From JAIRTY01 sp050257395 (GTDB lineage Bacteria > Actinomycetota > Actinomycetes > Streptosporangiales > Streptosporangiaceae), in assembly GCA_050257395.1 (NCBI GenBank), contig JBLMWU010000184.1:1-32656 (forward strand): 32,656 bases of DNA. The letters are read 5' to 3'. This document shows, in pieces, positions 8,389 through 15,347 of this stretch. The notes beneath the pieces are model-generated. The model did not search any database. It worked only from the letters and a program-made list of their open reading frames with translations, and was not told where the DNA came from. The position numbers and the translations under genes were made by a program. Within the stretch, counting starts at the first letter, position 1; each line of letters opens with the position of its first letter.

Positions 8389-8713
8389 GTCGTCATCACC
8401 TCAAGTAACTCGGCTGAACCGGCGCCTGGGCAGCGGCTACGCCGGGGCGGGGGCTAGCGTTCACAAACTTTACAGTTTCTGGGGGAGCGGCCGGCGCCGT
8501 TCCACTCCGAATCCCTGATCCGCGGACAATCTGGTCGGGGCCAGGCGGCATTGCGGTCGCCCGCACCGGTTGCCGGAGCCCGCAACCGGGACCCGCGGCC
8601 GCCCGGAAATCCGCCCGGCGGCGCGGGCGGGCGGCCGGGAGCCACTAGGGTCGCAGGGACAGGCGCGGGTCGCAGGGGCAGGCGAGGGTCCGGCAGGAGG
8701 AGGCCATGAGGGG
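8389..8713. promoter_or_regulatory. Divergent intergenic region with operator-like palindrome
   Basis: 325 bp between the leftward sugar kinase and the rightward 70-aa gene. A low-GC island contains the palindrome AAACT-ttac-AGTTT at 8465-8478, plausible as a repressor operator or promoter element. The rest is GC-rich, and the right end carries tandem 19-bp repeats (8648-8685). No gene is seen. Confidence 0.4.
8648..8690 (+). repeat. Tandem 19-bp repeats before 70-aa gene
   Basis: GGGTCGCAGGGACAGGCGC at 8648-8666 is followed directly by GGGTCGCAGGGGCAGGCGA at 8667-8685, then by a partial third unit (GGGTC). The units differ at two positions. They lie about 25 bp before the ribosome binding site of the gene at 8714. 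Confidence 0.85.
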
Positions 8714-8926
8714 ATGACCTGGAGCTGGCAGTTCGAGAACAAGGACGGCACCGCGGTCACCGGGGGTGACCTGCCGCGGGAGACGTTCGGCAGCCAGGGG
8801 GACGCGGAGAGCTGGCTCGGCGAGAACTGGCGGGACCTGCTGGCCGCGGGGGTCGACCAGGTCAGCCTCATGGAGGAGACCCGCAAGGAATACGGCCCCA
8901 TGAGCCTGCACCCCGAAGACAGCTGA
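8714..8926 (+). CDS. Conserved 70-aa protein, unknown function
   Basis: A small acidic soluble protein (starts MTWSWQFENKDG, ends YGPMSLHPEDS). It resembles short actinobacterial proteins I recall with the same opening and the same GPMSLHP ending, but no function is known. A longer reading from 8570 is rejected because its first 48 residues are repeat-derived and there is no ribosome binding site there. A strong AGGAGG at 8695-8700 is 13 nt from this ATG. It is better spaced for ATG 8706, which begins a three-codon frame (Met-Arg-Gly-stop) whose TGA overlaps this start as ATGA. Confidence 0.75.
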   Translation: MTWSWQFENKDGTAVTGGDLPRETFGSQGDAESWLGENWRDLLAAGVDQVSLMEETRKEYGPMSLHPEDS

Positions 8927-8971
8927 CCCGGCCCGCGCCGCCCCGCCGGCAGCGGAGCGGCGCAGGGCCGG

Positions 8972-9149
8972 GCGAGCCGAAGGCCCGCGGAGCCGTCTGG
9001 ACTGACGACCGGTACCCGAAGGGGCGCGGTGCGCCCAGGCCAGAGCGAGCCGAAGGGCCGCGCCGCCGTCTGGACTGACGAGCGACGAGCGCAGCGAGGA
9101 GGGAAGACGGCGGGCTCCAGCGGCCCGGAGGCGAGCGAAGGCCAGAAAG
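8972..9149 (+). repeat. Intergenic repeat family, copy B
   Basis: It lies between the end of the 70-aa gene and the convergent aldo/keto reductase stop. It is the inverse orientation of copy A. Stem: GGGCCGC (9055-9061) with GCGGCCC (9120-9126), and CCGCCGTCT (9063-9071) with AGACGGCGG (9105-9113). Two related blocks begin at 8972 and 9045, both starting GCGAGCCGAAGG and sharing GCCGTCTGGACTGACGA. The right end reads GGAGGCGAGCGAAGGCCAGAA. Confidence 0.88.
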
Positions 9150-9163
9150 AACAGCCCAGATGA

Positions 9164-10162
9164 TCAGGGCCGTCGCTCGGGGCTGGCGGTCAGTGCGGGG
9201 TCGCGCTGGATCTCCGGGCCCAGGATGCTGTCGATCCGGCTCATGACGGCCTGGTCCAGCTTCACCCCGGCGGCCTTCACGTTCTCGCGCACCTGGTCCG
9301 GCCGGGTGGCGCCGACGATGGCGGCTGACACGTTGGGGTTCTGCAGCACCCAGGCGATCGCCAGCTGGGCGAGCGACAGCCCGGCCTCGTCCGCGACCGG
9401 TGTGAGCTCCGTCACCCGCTGGAGCAGATCGTCGTTCAGATAACGCTGGATGAACCCGGACCCGCTGGGGTCGGTGGCCCGCGACCCGGCCGGCGGCGCG
9501 GCGCCGGGGGCGTACTTGCCGGTGAGGACGCCCTGGGCGATGGGGGACCAGACGATCTGGCTGATGCCCTCGCGCTCGCACAGCGGGACCACCTCGGTCT
9601 CGATGACCCGCCAGATCATGTTGTACTGCGGCTGATTGGACACGATCCGGTCCAGCCCGAGCTCGCCCGCGATGCGCAGGGCGTCCGCGATCTCCTCGGC
9701 GCGCCACTCCGACACCCCGATGTAGAGCACCTTGCCCTGGCGGACCAGGTCGTCGAAGGCGCGCATGGTCTCCTCGAGCGGCGTCTCGTGGTCGTAGCGG
9801 TGCGCCTGGTAGAGGTCCACGTAGTCGGTGCGCAGCCGCCGCAGCGAGCCGTTGATGGACTCGGTGATGTGCTTGCGGGACAGGCCGCTGTCGTTCGGCC
9901 CGGGACCGGTCGGCCAGTAGACCTTGGTGCAGATCTCCACCGACTCGCGGCGGACCCCGTCCAGCGCCCGGCCCAGCACCTCCTCCGCCCTGGTGCCCGC
10001 GTAGACGTCGGCCGTGTCGAACGTGGTGATGCCCTCGTCCAGGGCGGCGGCGACGCACTCACGCGCGGCTTCCTCGGCGACCTGCGATCCGTGCGTGATC
10101 CAGTTGCCATAGGCGATCTCGCTGACTTTCAGGCCGCTGCGGCCCAGGTGGCGGTGTTCCAT
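9164..10162 (-). CDS. Aldo/keto reductase
   Basis: A 332-aa NADPH-dependent carbonyl reductase of the Kv-beta/YghZ-like branch of the AKR superfamily, with a TIM-barrel fold. Catalytic tetrad D49, Y54 (FDTADVY), K80 (TKVYW) and H121 (QAHRYD). The C-terminal coenzyme-binding stretch IVGATRPDQVRENVKA is present. Length is normal. The ATG start has an AGGGT-like ribosome binding site. The gene is cytoplasmic and its physiological substrate is unknown; nearby SDR and kinase genes hint at sugar or aldehyde metabolism. It stops within 15 bp of repeat copy B. Confidence 0.92.
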   Translation of the reverse strand: MEHRHLGRSGLKVSEIAYGNWITHGSQVAEEAARECVAAALDEGITTFDTADVYAGTRAEEVLGRALDGVRRESVEICTKVYWPTGPGPNDSGLSRKHITESINGSLRRLRTDYVDLYQAHRYDHETPLEETMRAFDDLVRQGKVLYIGVSEWRAEEIADALRIAGELGLDRIVSNQPQYNMIWRVIETEVVPLCEREGISQIVWSPIAQGVLTGKYAPGAAPPAGSRATDPSGSGFIQRYLNDDLLQRVTELTPVADEAGLSLAQLAIAWVLQNPNVSAAIVGATRPDQVRENVKAAGVKLDQAVMSRIDSILGPEIQRDPALTASPERRP

Positions 10163-10212
10163 GCTGCGACCCTACGGCGGTCACCGGCGGTGCTGCCCAT
10201 GGGCTGGCCCGG

Positions 10213-10443
10213 TCAGTGCCGCAGATCAGTGTGCAGCCGCTCGGCGGCGGGTGGTTCGTGCAGCAGCGGAACGGAGGAGCGCAGCAGGAACTCGCTGTAG
10301 TCGGCGGGCGCGGCGTCCGGATGCACCAGGTGGCGCTCGTAGGACAGGGACAGTGCCGCGGCCCGGCGCTGGGCATAGGCGATGTCGGCGGCCTGCACAC
10401 GCAGGCGGCGGCCGAGCCGGATCAGGAACCTGCGAACAGTCAT
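10213..10443 (-). CDS. Small basic hypothetical protein
   Basis: 76 aa from ATG 10443 (MTVRRFLIRLGRRLRVQ). An upstream ATG at 10494 would add 17 unlikely residues. The N-terminal half is an amphipathic basic helix, the middle is YAQRRAAALSLSYERHLVHPD, and the end is acidic to neutral. There is no membrane segment or cysteine. I recall similar short proteins in actinobacteria without assigned function. It is read away from the GlxA-type regulator and lies 50 bp upstream of the aldo/keto reductase on the same strand, so the two may share a promoter. Confidence 0.65.
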   Translation of the reverse strand: MTVRRFLIRLGRRLRVQAADIAYAQRRAAALSLSYERHLVHPDAAPADYSEFLLRSSVPLLHEPPAAERLHTDLRH

Positions 10444-10536
10444 GTCTTCAGGCTGCCGGGCCGGGCCCGGCCAGCCCAGTGGCAGAGATGACATTTAGCA
10501 TTAAGATCCTGCCACTCGCGGTGGCATGATGGGACC

Positions 10537-11502
10537 ATGCTCCGGAACGTGGCCGCGGTGGTCCTCGACGATGCCCCGGTGTTCGAGCTCGGCGTCCTCT
10601 GCGAGGTCTTCGGGATGGACCGGACCGGCGACGGCCTGCCCGGCTACGACTTCGCGGTGGTCTCGCCCGAGCCCGGGCCGCTGCGCTCGCGGGCGGGCTT
10701 CACCCTGGAGGCGCCGTTCGGCCTGGACCGGCTGGACGAGGCGGACCTGGTTGCGGTGTCCGCCGTCGCCGATTCCCAGACCGGCGAGTTTCCCGGGCCG
10801 CTGCTGGCGGCGCTGCGGCGGGCGGCGGACCGCGGCGCGGTCGTGCTGAGCGTCTGCACCGGCGCATTCGTGCTGGGGGCGGCGGGCCTGCTGGACGGGC
10901 GCCGCTGCACCACCCACTGGCGGCACGCGGCCGAGCTGGCCCGCCGGCATCCCGCGGCGAAGGTGGACCCGTCGGTCCTGTACGTCGACGCGGACCCGGT
11001 GATCACCAGCGCGGGCACGGCCGCCGGCATCGACGCCTGCCTGTACCTGGTCCGCCGGGAGCAGGGCTCGCGGGTGGCGAACGATATCGCCCGGCGGATG
11101 GTGGTGCCGCCGCACCGGGACGGCGGCCAGGCCCAGTACATCGCGCGGCCCGCCGGGCGGCCCGCCGACGGGGACCTGTCCGGGCTGCTGCAGTGGATGC
11201 AGGCCAATCTGGCGCAGCCGCTCACGGTGGCCCAGCTCGCGGGCCGGGCCCGGATGTCGCCGCGGACGTTCGCGCGGCGGTTCGCTGAGGTCACCGGCAC
11301 CACGCCGCAGCGCTGGCTGACCGGGCAGCGGATCCTGCTGGCCCAGGAACTGCTGGAGGAGACCGGGGAGACGGTGGACGCCATCGCCGAGCGGGCCGGG
11401 TTCGGCACCGCCATGGTGCTGCGGCACCACTTCCGGGCCTGGCGGGGCACAACCCCGAGCGCCTACCGCGCCGTCTTCCAGGGACCTGCCGGGGCGGCCT
11501 GA
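10537..11502 (+). CDS. GlxA-family AraC-type transcriptional regulator
   Basis: A 321-aa two-domain regulator. Residues 1-170 form a DJ-1/PfpI (class I amidotransferase-like) domain with the nucleophile-elbow Cys C107 in SVCTGAF. Residues about 212-315 hold the double helix-turn-helix AraC domain (LTVAQLAGRARMSPRTFARRF, then VDAIAERAGFGTAMVLRHHF). These proteins act as DNA-binding regulators; the ligand is unknown. The gene is divergent from the small protein at 10443 and the aldo/keto reductase behind it, which are the most likely targets by position. The start ATG has a weak GGGA site. Confidence 0.9.
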   Translation: MLRNVAAVVLDDAPVFELGVLCEVFGMDRTGDGLPGYDFAVVSPEPGPLRSRAGFTLEAPFGLDRLDEADLVAVSAVADSQTGEFPGPLLAALRRAADRGAVVLSVCTGAFVLGAAGLLDGRRCTTHWRHAAELARRHPAAKVDPSVLYVDADPVITSAGTAAGIDACLYLVRREQGSRVANDIARRMVVPPHRDGGQAQYIARPAGRPADGDLSGLLQWMQANLAQPLTVAQLAGRARMSPRTFARRFAEVTGTTPQRWLTGQRILLAQELLEETGETVDAIAERAGFGTAMVLRHHFRAWRGTTPSAYRAVFQGPAGAA

Positions 11503-11541
11503 CCGGGGGCGGCGGCACCGGTCAGCGCCTGCGGCCTCCGG

Positions 11542-12132
11542 TCAGTAGGACTCGCCGGCCTTGATGCGCGGCTTGGGCATCCGCAGGCGGCGGATCTGCA
11601 GGGCCCGCATGGCGGCGTAGAGGCCGAGGCCGCGGGTGTTCTCGCTCGGGAACCGCTCGCCGGCGATCCGGCGGGCCTTGCGGCCGATGAGGACGCCCTC
11701 CACCAGCATGACCAGCACCAGCGCGATGACCAGCGCCGGGACCAGCGAGACCACGATCGGGGTCTTGACGAAGACCAGGACCATGAGTACCACCAGCGCG
11801 TACATGTAGTACTCGCTCAGCCGGTGGCGGGAGTCGACGAAGTCACGGGTGACCGCCCGGACCGGGCCCCGGTCCTTGGCCGGCAGCGCCCAGTCCTCAC
11901 CCCGCTGCATGGCGGCGTACCGCCGGTTGCGCTCGGCCTTCTGGCGGGACCGGTAGTCGGCGCCGGCGGCCTTCCGGTCGCGCGGGGCCGAGTAGGGCCC
12001 GTGGCGGCGCTCCGCTTCGCTGCGCTTGGGGGTGGGCTTGCCCTTGCCCGGGGTATACCCGGGGCGGGTGGGCTCGGCGGCCTCGGCGGTCTCCGCGGGG
12101 GCCTCGGCCTGGGCTGGACGTCGTCGGAACAC
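11542..12132 (-). CDS. DUF3043 membrane protein
   Basis: 196 aa. The long N-terminus (1-105) is charged, Pro/Ala-rich and basic (RSRQKAERNRRYAAMQRGEDWALP is family-typical). Two membrane helices follow at about 108-124 and 127-150, then a basic cytoplasmic tail. The pattern matches the actinobacterial DUF3043 family, whose function is unknown. It is divergent from pspA, as I recall in other actinomycetes, which suggests an envelope-related role. It converges with the GlxA-type regulator, 39 bp apart. Confidence 0.88.
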   Translation of the reverse strand: MFRRRPAQAEAPAETAEAAEPTRPGYTPGKGKPTPKRSEAERRHGPYSAPRDRKAAGADYRSRQKAERNRRYAAMQRGEDWALPAKDRGPVRAVTRDFVDSRHRLSEYYMYALVVLMVLVFVKTPIVVSLVPALVIALVLVMLVEGVLIGRKARRIAGERFPSENTRGLGLYAAMRALQIRRLRMPKPRIKAGESY

Positions 12133-12252
12133 GCCGTCAGCTTACCTGGCGAAGCGAGGCGGATCTGCCAGCATGTGAGGCGGTTTACCCGGCCGGGATG
12201 CCACGCTGCAGGGCAGGGCTTGCGGCTATCGGCACGGGCCGGCACCTTCGTA

Positions 12253-12295
12253 ATGACTGTGATGCGGATCACCGCGTAGGCTGGATAACCAGCCT
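12253..12295 (+). promoter_or_regulatory. pspA: Probable pspA promoter with overlapping inverted repeat
   Basis: ATGACT at 12253-12258 and TAGGCT at 12277-12282 are separated by 18 bp, a reasonable sigma-70-type promoter. A perfect inverted repeat AGGCTGG-ataa-CCAGCCT (12278-12295) overlaps the -10 box and likely start point. It could be an operator or a 5' stem-loop. Confidence 0.5.
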
Positions 12296-12312
12296 GAGGC
12301 AAGGACGCCACA

Positions 12313-12343
12313 GCCACGGGGCACCGGCCGTGAGGGCCGTGGC
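12313..12343 (+). other. Leader stem-loop before pspA
   Basis: GCCACGG at 12313-12319 is complementary to CCGTGGC at 12337-12343. It would form a stem in the pspA leader RNA about 40 nt before the start codon. Whether it matters is unknown. Confidence 0.35.
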
Positions 12344-12383
12344 GCAGGCAGGGTTGCACACGACGAAGGGGATGGTCGCGCCC

Positions 12384-13193
12384 ATGAGCGTGATGAAGCG
12401 GGTATCGATGATCTTCAAGGCCAAGGCCAACAAGGCCCTGGACAGGATGGAAGATCCGCGCGAGACCCTCGACTACTCGTACCAGCGGCAGCTGGAAATG
12501 CTGACGCAGGTCCGCAGGGGCGTCGCCGACGTCGCCACCTCGCGCAAGCGGGTGGAGCTGCAGATGAACACGCTCCAGCAGCAGCAGAAGAAGCTGGAGA
12601 ACCAGGCGCGCCAGGCGCTGGGCGGCGGGCGTGAGGATCTGGCCCGGGAGGCGCTCGGCCGCAAGGCGGCGCTGGACAGCCAGCTCAGCGACCTGACGAC
12701 CCAGTACCAGTCGCTGCAGGCGGACGAGGAGAAGCTCACCGCCGCGTCCCAGCGGCTGCAGGCCAAGGTGGAAGCCTTCCGCACCCAGAAGGAGACCATC
12801 AAGGCCACCTACACCGCCGCCGAGGCGCAGAGCCGCATCGGCGAGGCCGTCTCCGGCATCTCCGAGGAGATGGGCGATGTCGGCATGGCGGTGCAGCGTG
12901 CGCAGGACAAGACTGCCCAGATGCAGGCCCGGGCGGGCGCGATCGACGAGCTGATGGCCTCCGGCGCGCTGGAGGACGTCACCGGCCCCCCGCGCGACGA
13001 CATCCAGGCCGAGCTGGACTCGATGCGCGGCGGCCAGAACGTGGAGCTGGAGCTCGAGCGGCTCAAGGGCGAGATCGGCCAGGCCGCGCCCAAGGAGATC
13101 GGCGCGGGCGAGCCCGCCGCCCAGGGGCAGCCCGCCGACGCCGGCAGCCAGGCCGGGACGGCCGCTGACAAGCAGGGCGGCGAAGGGTCATGA
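12384..13193 (+). CDS. pspA: Phage shock protein A (PspA/IM30 family)
   Basis: 269 aa, almost wholly helical coiled coil, the ESCRT-III-like membrane-remodelling protein that supports the inner membrane under envelope stress. The N-terminus (MSVMKRVSMIFKAKANKALDRMEDP) is the amphipathic membrane-binding helix plus the conserved NKALD-x-EDP segment. Long coiled coil runs from about 30 to 235. The tail after 240 is low-complexity Ala/Gly/Gln. ATG 12384 is chosen because AAGGGG lies 13 nt upstream and the N-terminus then matches the family; ATG 12372 is too close to that site. It overlaps pspAA by ATGA. Confidence 0.92.
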   Translation: MSVMKRVSMIFKAKANKALDRMEDPRETLDYSYQRQLEMLTQVRRGVADVATSRKRVELQMNTLQQQQKKLENQARQALGGGREDLAREALGRKAALDSQLSDLTTQYQSLQADEEKLTAASQRLQAKVEAFRTQKETIKATYTAAEAQSRIGEAVSGISEEMGDVGMAVQRAQDKTAQMQARAGAIDELMASGALEDVTGPPRDDIQAELDSMRGGQNVELELERLKGEIGQAAPKEIGAGEPAAQGQPADAGSQAGTAADKQGGEGS

Positions 13194-13468
13194 TCGTCCG
13201 GATCCTGGGGGAGGGTCAACTGGAGGTCCCCGATTCAGCCACCGATGAGCTGAACGTGCTCGACTCTCAGCTCGAGACGGCTGTGAACGCGGGCGACGAG
13301 GCCGCCTTCCGGCCCGCGCTGACCGCGCTGCTGGACAAGATCCGGTCGCTGGGCAGGCCGCTCGCCGCGGACGCCCTGGAGCCGTCGGACCTGATCCTGC
13401 CGTACGCCGACGCGCGCCTGGAGGACGTCCGCGAGATGCTCTCCGGGGAAGGCCTGATCCCCGGCTGA
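13190..13468 (+). CDS. pspAA: PspA-associated protein PspAA
   Basis: A 92-aa small soluble protein opening MIVRILGEGQLEVPD and ending EDVREMLSGEGLIPG, the pattern of PspAA, the partner encoded directly after actinobacterial pspA. Its start overlaps the pspA stop (ATGA), so translation is coupled. It likely binds PspA; no catalytic residues are visible. A strong hairpin follows 10 bp after the stop. Confidence 0.9.
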   Translation: MIVRILGEGQLEVPDSATDELNVLDSQLETAVNAGDEAAFRPALTALLDKIRSLGRPLAADALEPSDLILPYADARLEDVREMLSGEGLIPG

Positions 13469-13478
13469 CGCCCGCCCC

Positions 13479-13504
13479 CCGGCTGAGAGGGAACCCTCAG
13501 CCGG
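13479..13504 (+). terminator. Terminator after pspA-pspAA
   Basis: CCGGCTGAG at 13479-13487 and CTCAGCCGG at 13496-13504 are perfect inverted arms around an 8-nt loop. It lies 10 bp after the pspAA stop and separates pspA-pspAA from htpX. Confidence 0.75.
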
Positions 13505-13536
13505 CATTCAGCTTGCCGGTCCACAATGCTGACGTG

Positions 13537-13590
13537 GGCCGAGCGAGCCGAAGGGCTCCAGCGGCCCGGAGGCGAGCAAGGCCGGAAGAG
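13537..13590 (+). repeat. Intergenic repeat family, copy C (internally deleted)
   Basis: GGCCGAGCGAGCCGAAGGG is joined directly to CTCCAGCGGCCCGGAGGCGA, followed by GCAAGGCCGGAA. In copy B these two parts are separated by about 57 bp that carry the inner stem and loop. The outer arms are therefore kept without the hairpin core. It lies between the psp terminator and htpX, in the same direction as pspAA. Confidence 0.75.
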
Positions 13591-13686
13591 GCATACCGGA
13601 ATTTTGCGGCCTGACTGCGCGATACTGAATATGCAGGATCGTTCCGGTACGACAGCCGGGGCAGAGCAGAACGGAGATGGCGCGCG

Positions 13687-14652
13687 ATGGCGAAGACCCG
13701 CTATGCGCCCGACAGGGGACTCACCGCCCGCATGGGCCTGACCATGTTCATGCTGGGGCTGGTGTTCGTGGCCCTCGTCGTCGCGCTGATCTTTATCCTT
13801 TCGGCGTTCCACCAGAGCGCAGGGGTCATCGTCTTCTTCGCGGTGGTGCTCGGGCTCGGCATGGGCCTCGGCTCGTTCTTCTACTCCGACAAGATCGCGC
13901 TGAGCACCGCGGGCGCCCGGGAGGTCAAGCCCACCGACGGCCCGCAGGCAGCCCACCTGCACGGCATCATCGACCGGCTGTGCGCCATGGCGGACATGCC
14001 CAAGCCGCGGGTGGCGATCGCCCCGTCCCCCATGCCCAACGCGTTCGCCACCGGCCGCAACGCCAAGAACTCGGTGCTCTGCGTCACCACCGGGCTGATG
14101 GACACGCTCGACGACCGCGAGCTCGAGGGCGTGATCGCGCACGAGATGTCGCACGTGGCGCACAAGGACGTGGCGGTCATGACGATCGCCTCCTTCCTCG
14201 GCATCATCGCCGCCCTGCTGGTCCGGTTCGCCTTCTACGGTGAGCTGTTCGGCGGCGGCGGGCGCGGCCGCGGCGGCAACAACGACAACGGCGGCGGCGC
14301 GATCGTCATGCTGGCAGTGATGGCCGTCGGCATCGTGGTCTACGCGATCAGCTTCCTGCTCATCAGGCTGCTGTCGCGGTACCGCGAGCTGGCCGCCGAC
14401 CGGGCCGGCGCGCTGCTCACCGGCAACCCGTCCGACCTGGCCAGCGCGCTGCAGAAGGTGAGCGGCGGGATCGCCAGGATCCCCACCCGGGACCTGCGCC
14501 AGGCCGAGCCGCTGAACGCGTTCTTCTTCGCGCCGGCCCTGTCGGCGAAGAACGCGGGCGCGAGCCTGTCCACCATGTTCTCCACCCACCCGTCGCTGGA
14601 GCGCAGGCTCCGGCAGCTGGCGGAGATCTCCGCCCAGCTCGGGAAGCAGTAG
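13687..14652 (+). CDS. htpX: HtpX-type M48 membrane zinc metalloprotease
   Basis: 321 aa. Zinc motif HEMSH at 152-156 with third ligand E234 in SRYRELAADRAG. Membrane helices lie at about 17-38, 46-65, 163-182 and 205-228. The active site faces the cytoplasm in this family, which degrades damaged membrane proteins. A low-complexity Gly/Asn/Arg loop (about 189-204) separates the third and fourth helices. GGAGAT lies 9 nt before the ATG. It is followed by pspAB after 11 bp, so the two form an operon, consistent with co-operation with the PspA system. Confidence 0.93.
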   Translation: MAKTRYAPDRGLTARMGLTMFMLGLVFVALVVALIFILSAFHQSAGVIVFFAVVLGLGMGLGSFFYSDKIALSTAGAREVKPTDGPQAAHLHGIIDRLCAMADMPKPRVAIAPSPMPNAFATGRNAKNSVLCVTTGLMDTLDDRELEGVIAHEMSHVAHKDVAVMTIASFLGIIAALLVRFAFYGELFGGGGRGRGGNNDNGGGAIVMLAVMAVGIVVYAISFLLIRLLSRYRELAADRAGALLTGNPSDLASALQKVSGGIARIPTRDLRQAEPLNAFFFAPALSAKNAGASLSTMFSTHPSLERRLRQLAEISAQLGKQ

Positions 14653-14663
14653 GCGGCAGACCG

Positions 14664-15233
14664 GTGGGGTTCCTCGACACCCTCCTCGGCCGGACCAAGC
14701 CGGTCCAGCCGAAGCTGGACGACCTGTTCCAGCTGCCGACCGCGGCGGTCACGCTGGAGGCGGCGCTGGGGCTCAAGCCCACCGGGGCCGGCTCGGTCTG
14801 CTTCCGCGCCCCGGAGGGCCGCGCGTTCAGCGACATCGAGAAGGACGTGCGGGACCTGCTCAACATGGGCTCCGGCACCCCGGTCGAGCTGACCACCGAC
14901 TCCTACGGCTTCACCTGGCTGGTGTCCCGGCACTCCCCGGACGACTTCGAGGCGCTGGTCACCGACCTGCACGCGGTGAACACCTCCCTGGTCGAGGGCG
15001 GCTTCGGCCCGCAGCTGCTGTGCACGCTGATCGGCTTCCGCGACGACTCCGGGCGGCGGCTGGGCGTCGTCTACCTCTACAAGCGCGGCACGTTCTACCC
15101 GTTCGCCCCGCAGTCGGGTGAGCGCCGCGACAACGGGTTCGAGATCCAGGTTCGCGGCGCGGTCGGGGCCGACCTGAAGATCGAGGACGATCTCGGCCGC
15201 TGGTTCCCCGTCTGGGGTGCTCCCGGGCTCTGA
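14664..15233 (+). CDS. pspAB: PspA-associated protein PspAB
   Basis: A 189-aa soluble alpha/beta protein (MGFLDTLLGRTKPVQPKLDDLFQLPTA opening; VYLYKRGTFYPFAP and DLGRWFPVWGAPGL near the end). It matches PspAB, which in actinobacteria follows htpX. GTG start, 11 bp after the htpX stop, with AGGCGG as a ribosome binding site. No enzymatic motif is visible. The context points to a role in the membrane-stress response with PspA and HtpX. Confidence 0.9.
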   Translation: MGFLDTLLGRTKPVQPKLDDLFQLPTAAVTLEAALGLKPTGAGSVCFRAPEGRAFSDIEKDVRDLLNMGSGTPVELTTDSYGFTWLVSRHSPDDFEALVTDLHAVNTSLVEGGFGPQLLCTLIGFRDDSGRRLGVVYLYKRGTFYPFAPQSGERRDNGFEIQVRGAVGADLKIEDDLGRWFPVWGAPGL

Positions 15234-15284
15234 CGGGCCCGCTTGGCACGGTTCATATCCAGCCCTGACGTGATCTTTAGGAAC

Positions 15285-15310
15285 CTCAGAGCAAGCTCAT
15301 AGCCACTCTC
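15285..15310 (+). promoter_or_regulatory. Direct repeats before flavin redox operon
   Basis: CTCA at 15285, CTCAT at 15296 and CTCTC at 15306 recur at 10-11 bp, one helical turn. This spacing is typical of OmpR-type response regulators binding as tandem dimers. It lies about 40-60 bp before the ferric-reductase-like gene. The regulator identity is unknown. Confidence 0.3.
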
Positions 15311-15347
15311 GATCTGCCCGTGAGCATTGCCTGGAAAGCTGATCCGC

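Noticed and set aside
8459..8478. Rex (redox sensor) operator at TTCACAA near 8460
   Set aside because: Only one half-site is present; the matching TTGTGAA half at the right spacing is absent.
8570..8713. N-terminal extension of the 70-aa protein
   Set aside because: Gly/Ala/Arg-rich reading through intergenic tandem repeats, with no ribosome binding site at its start.
12198..12383. Longer PspA starting at 12198
   Set aside because: It would translate through the probable promoter and leader hairpin, and the family N-terminal helix begins at 12384.
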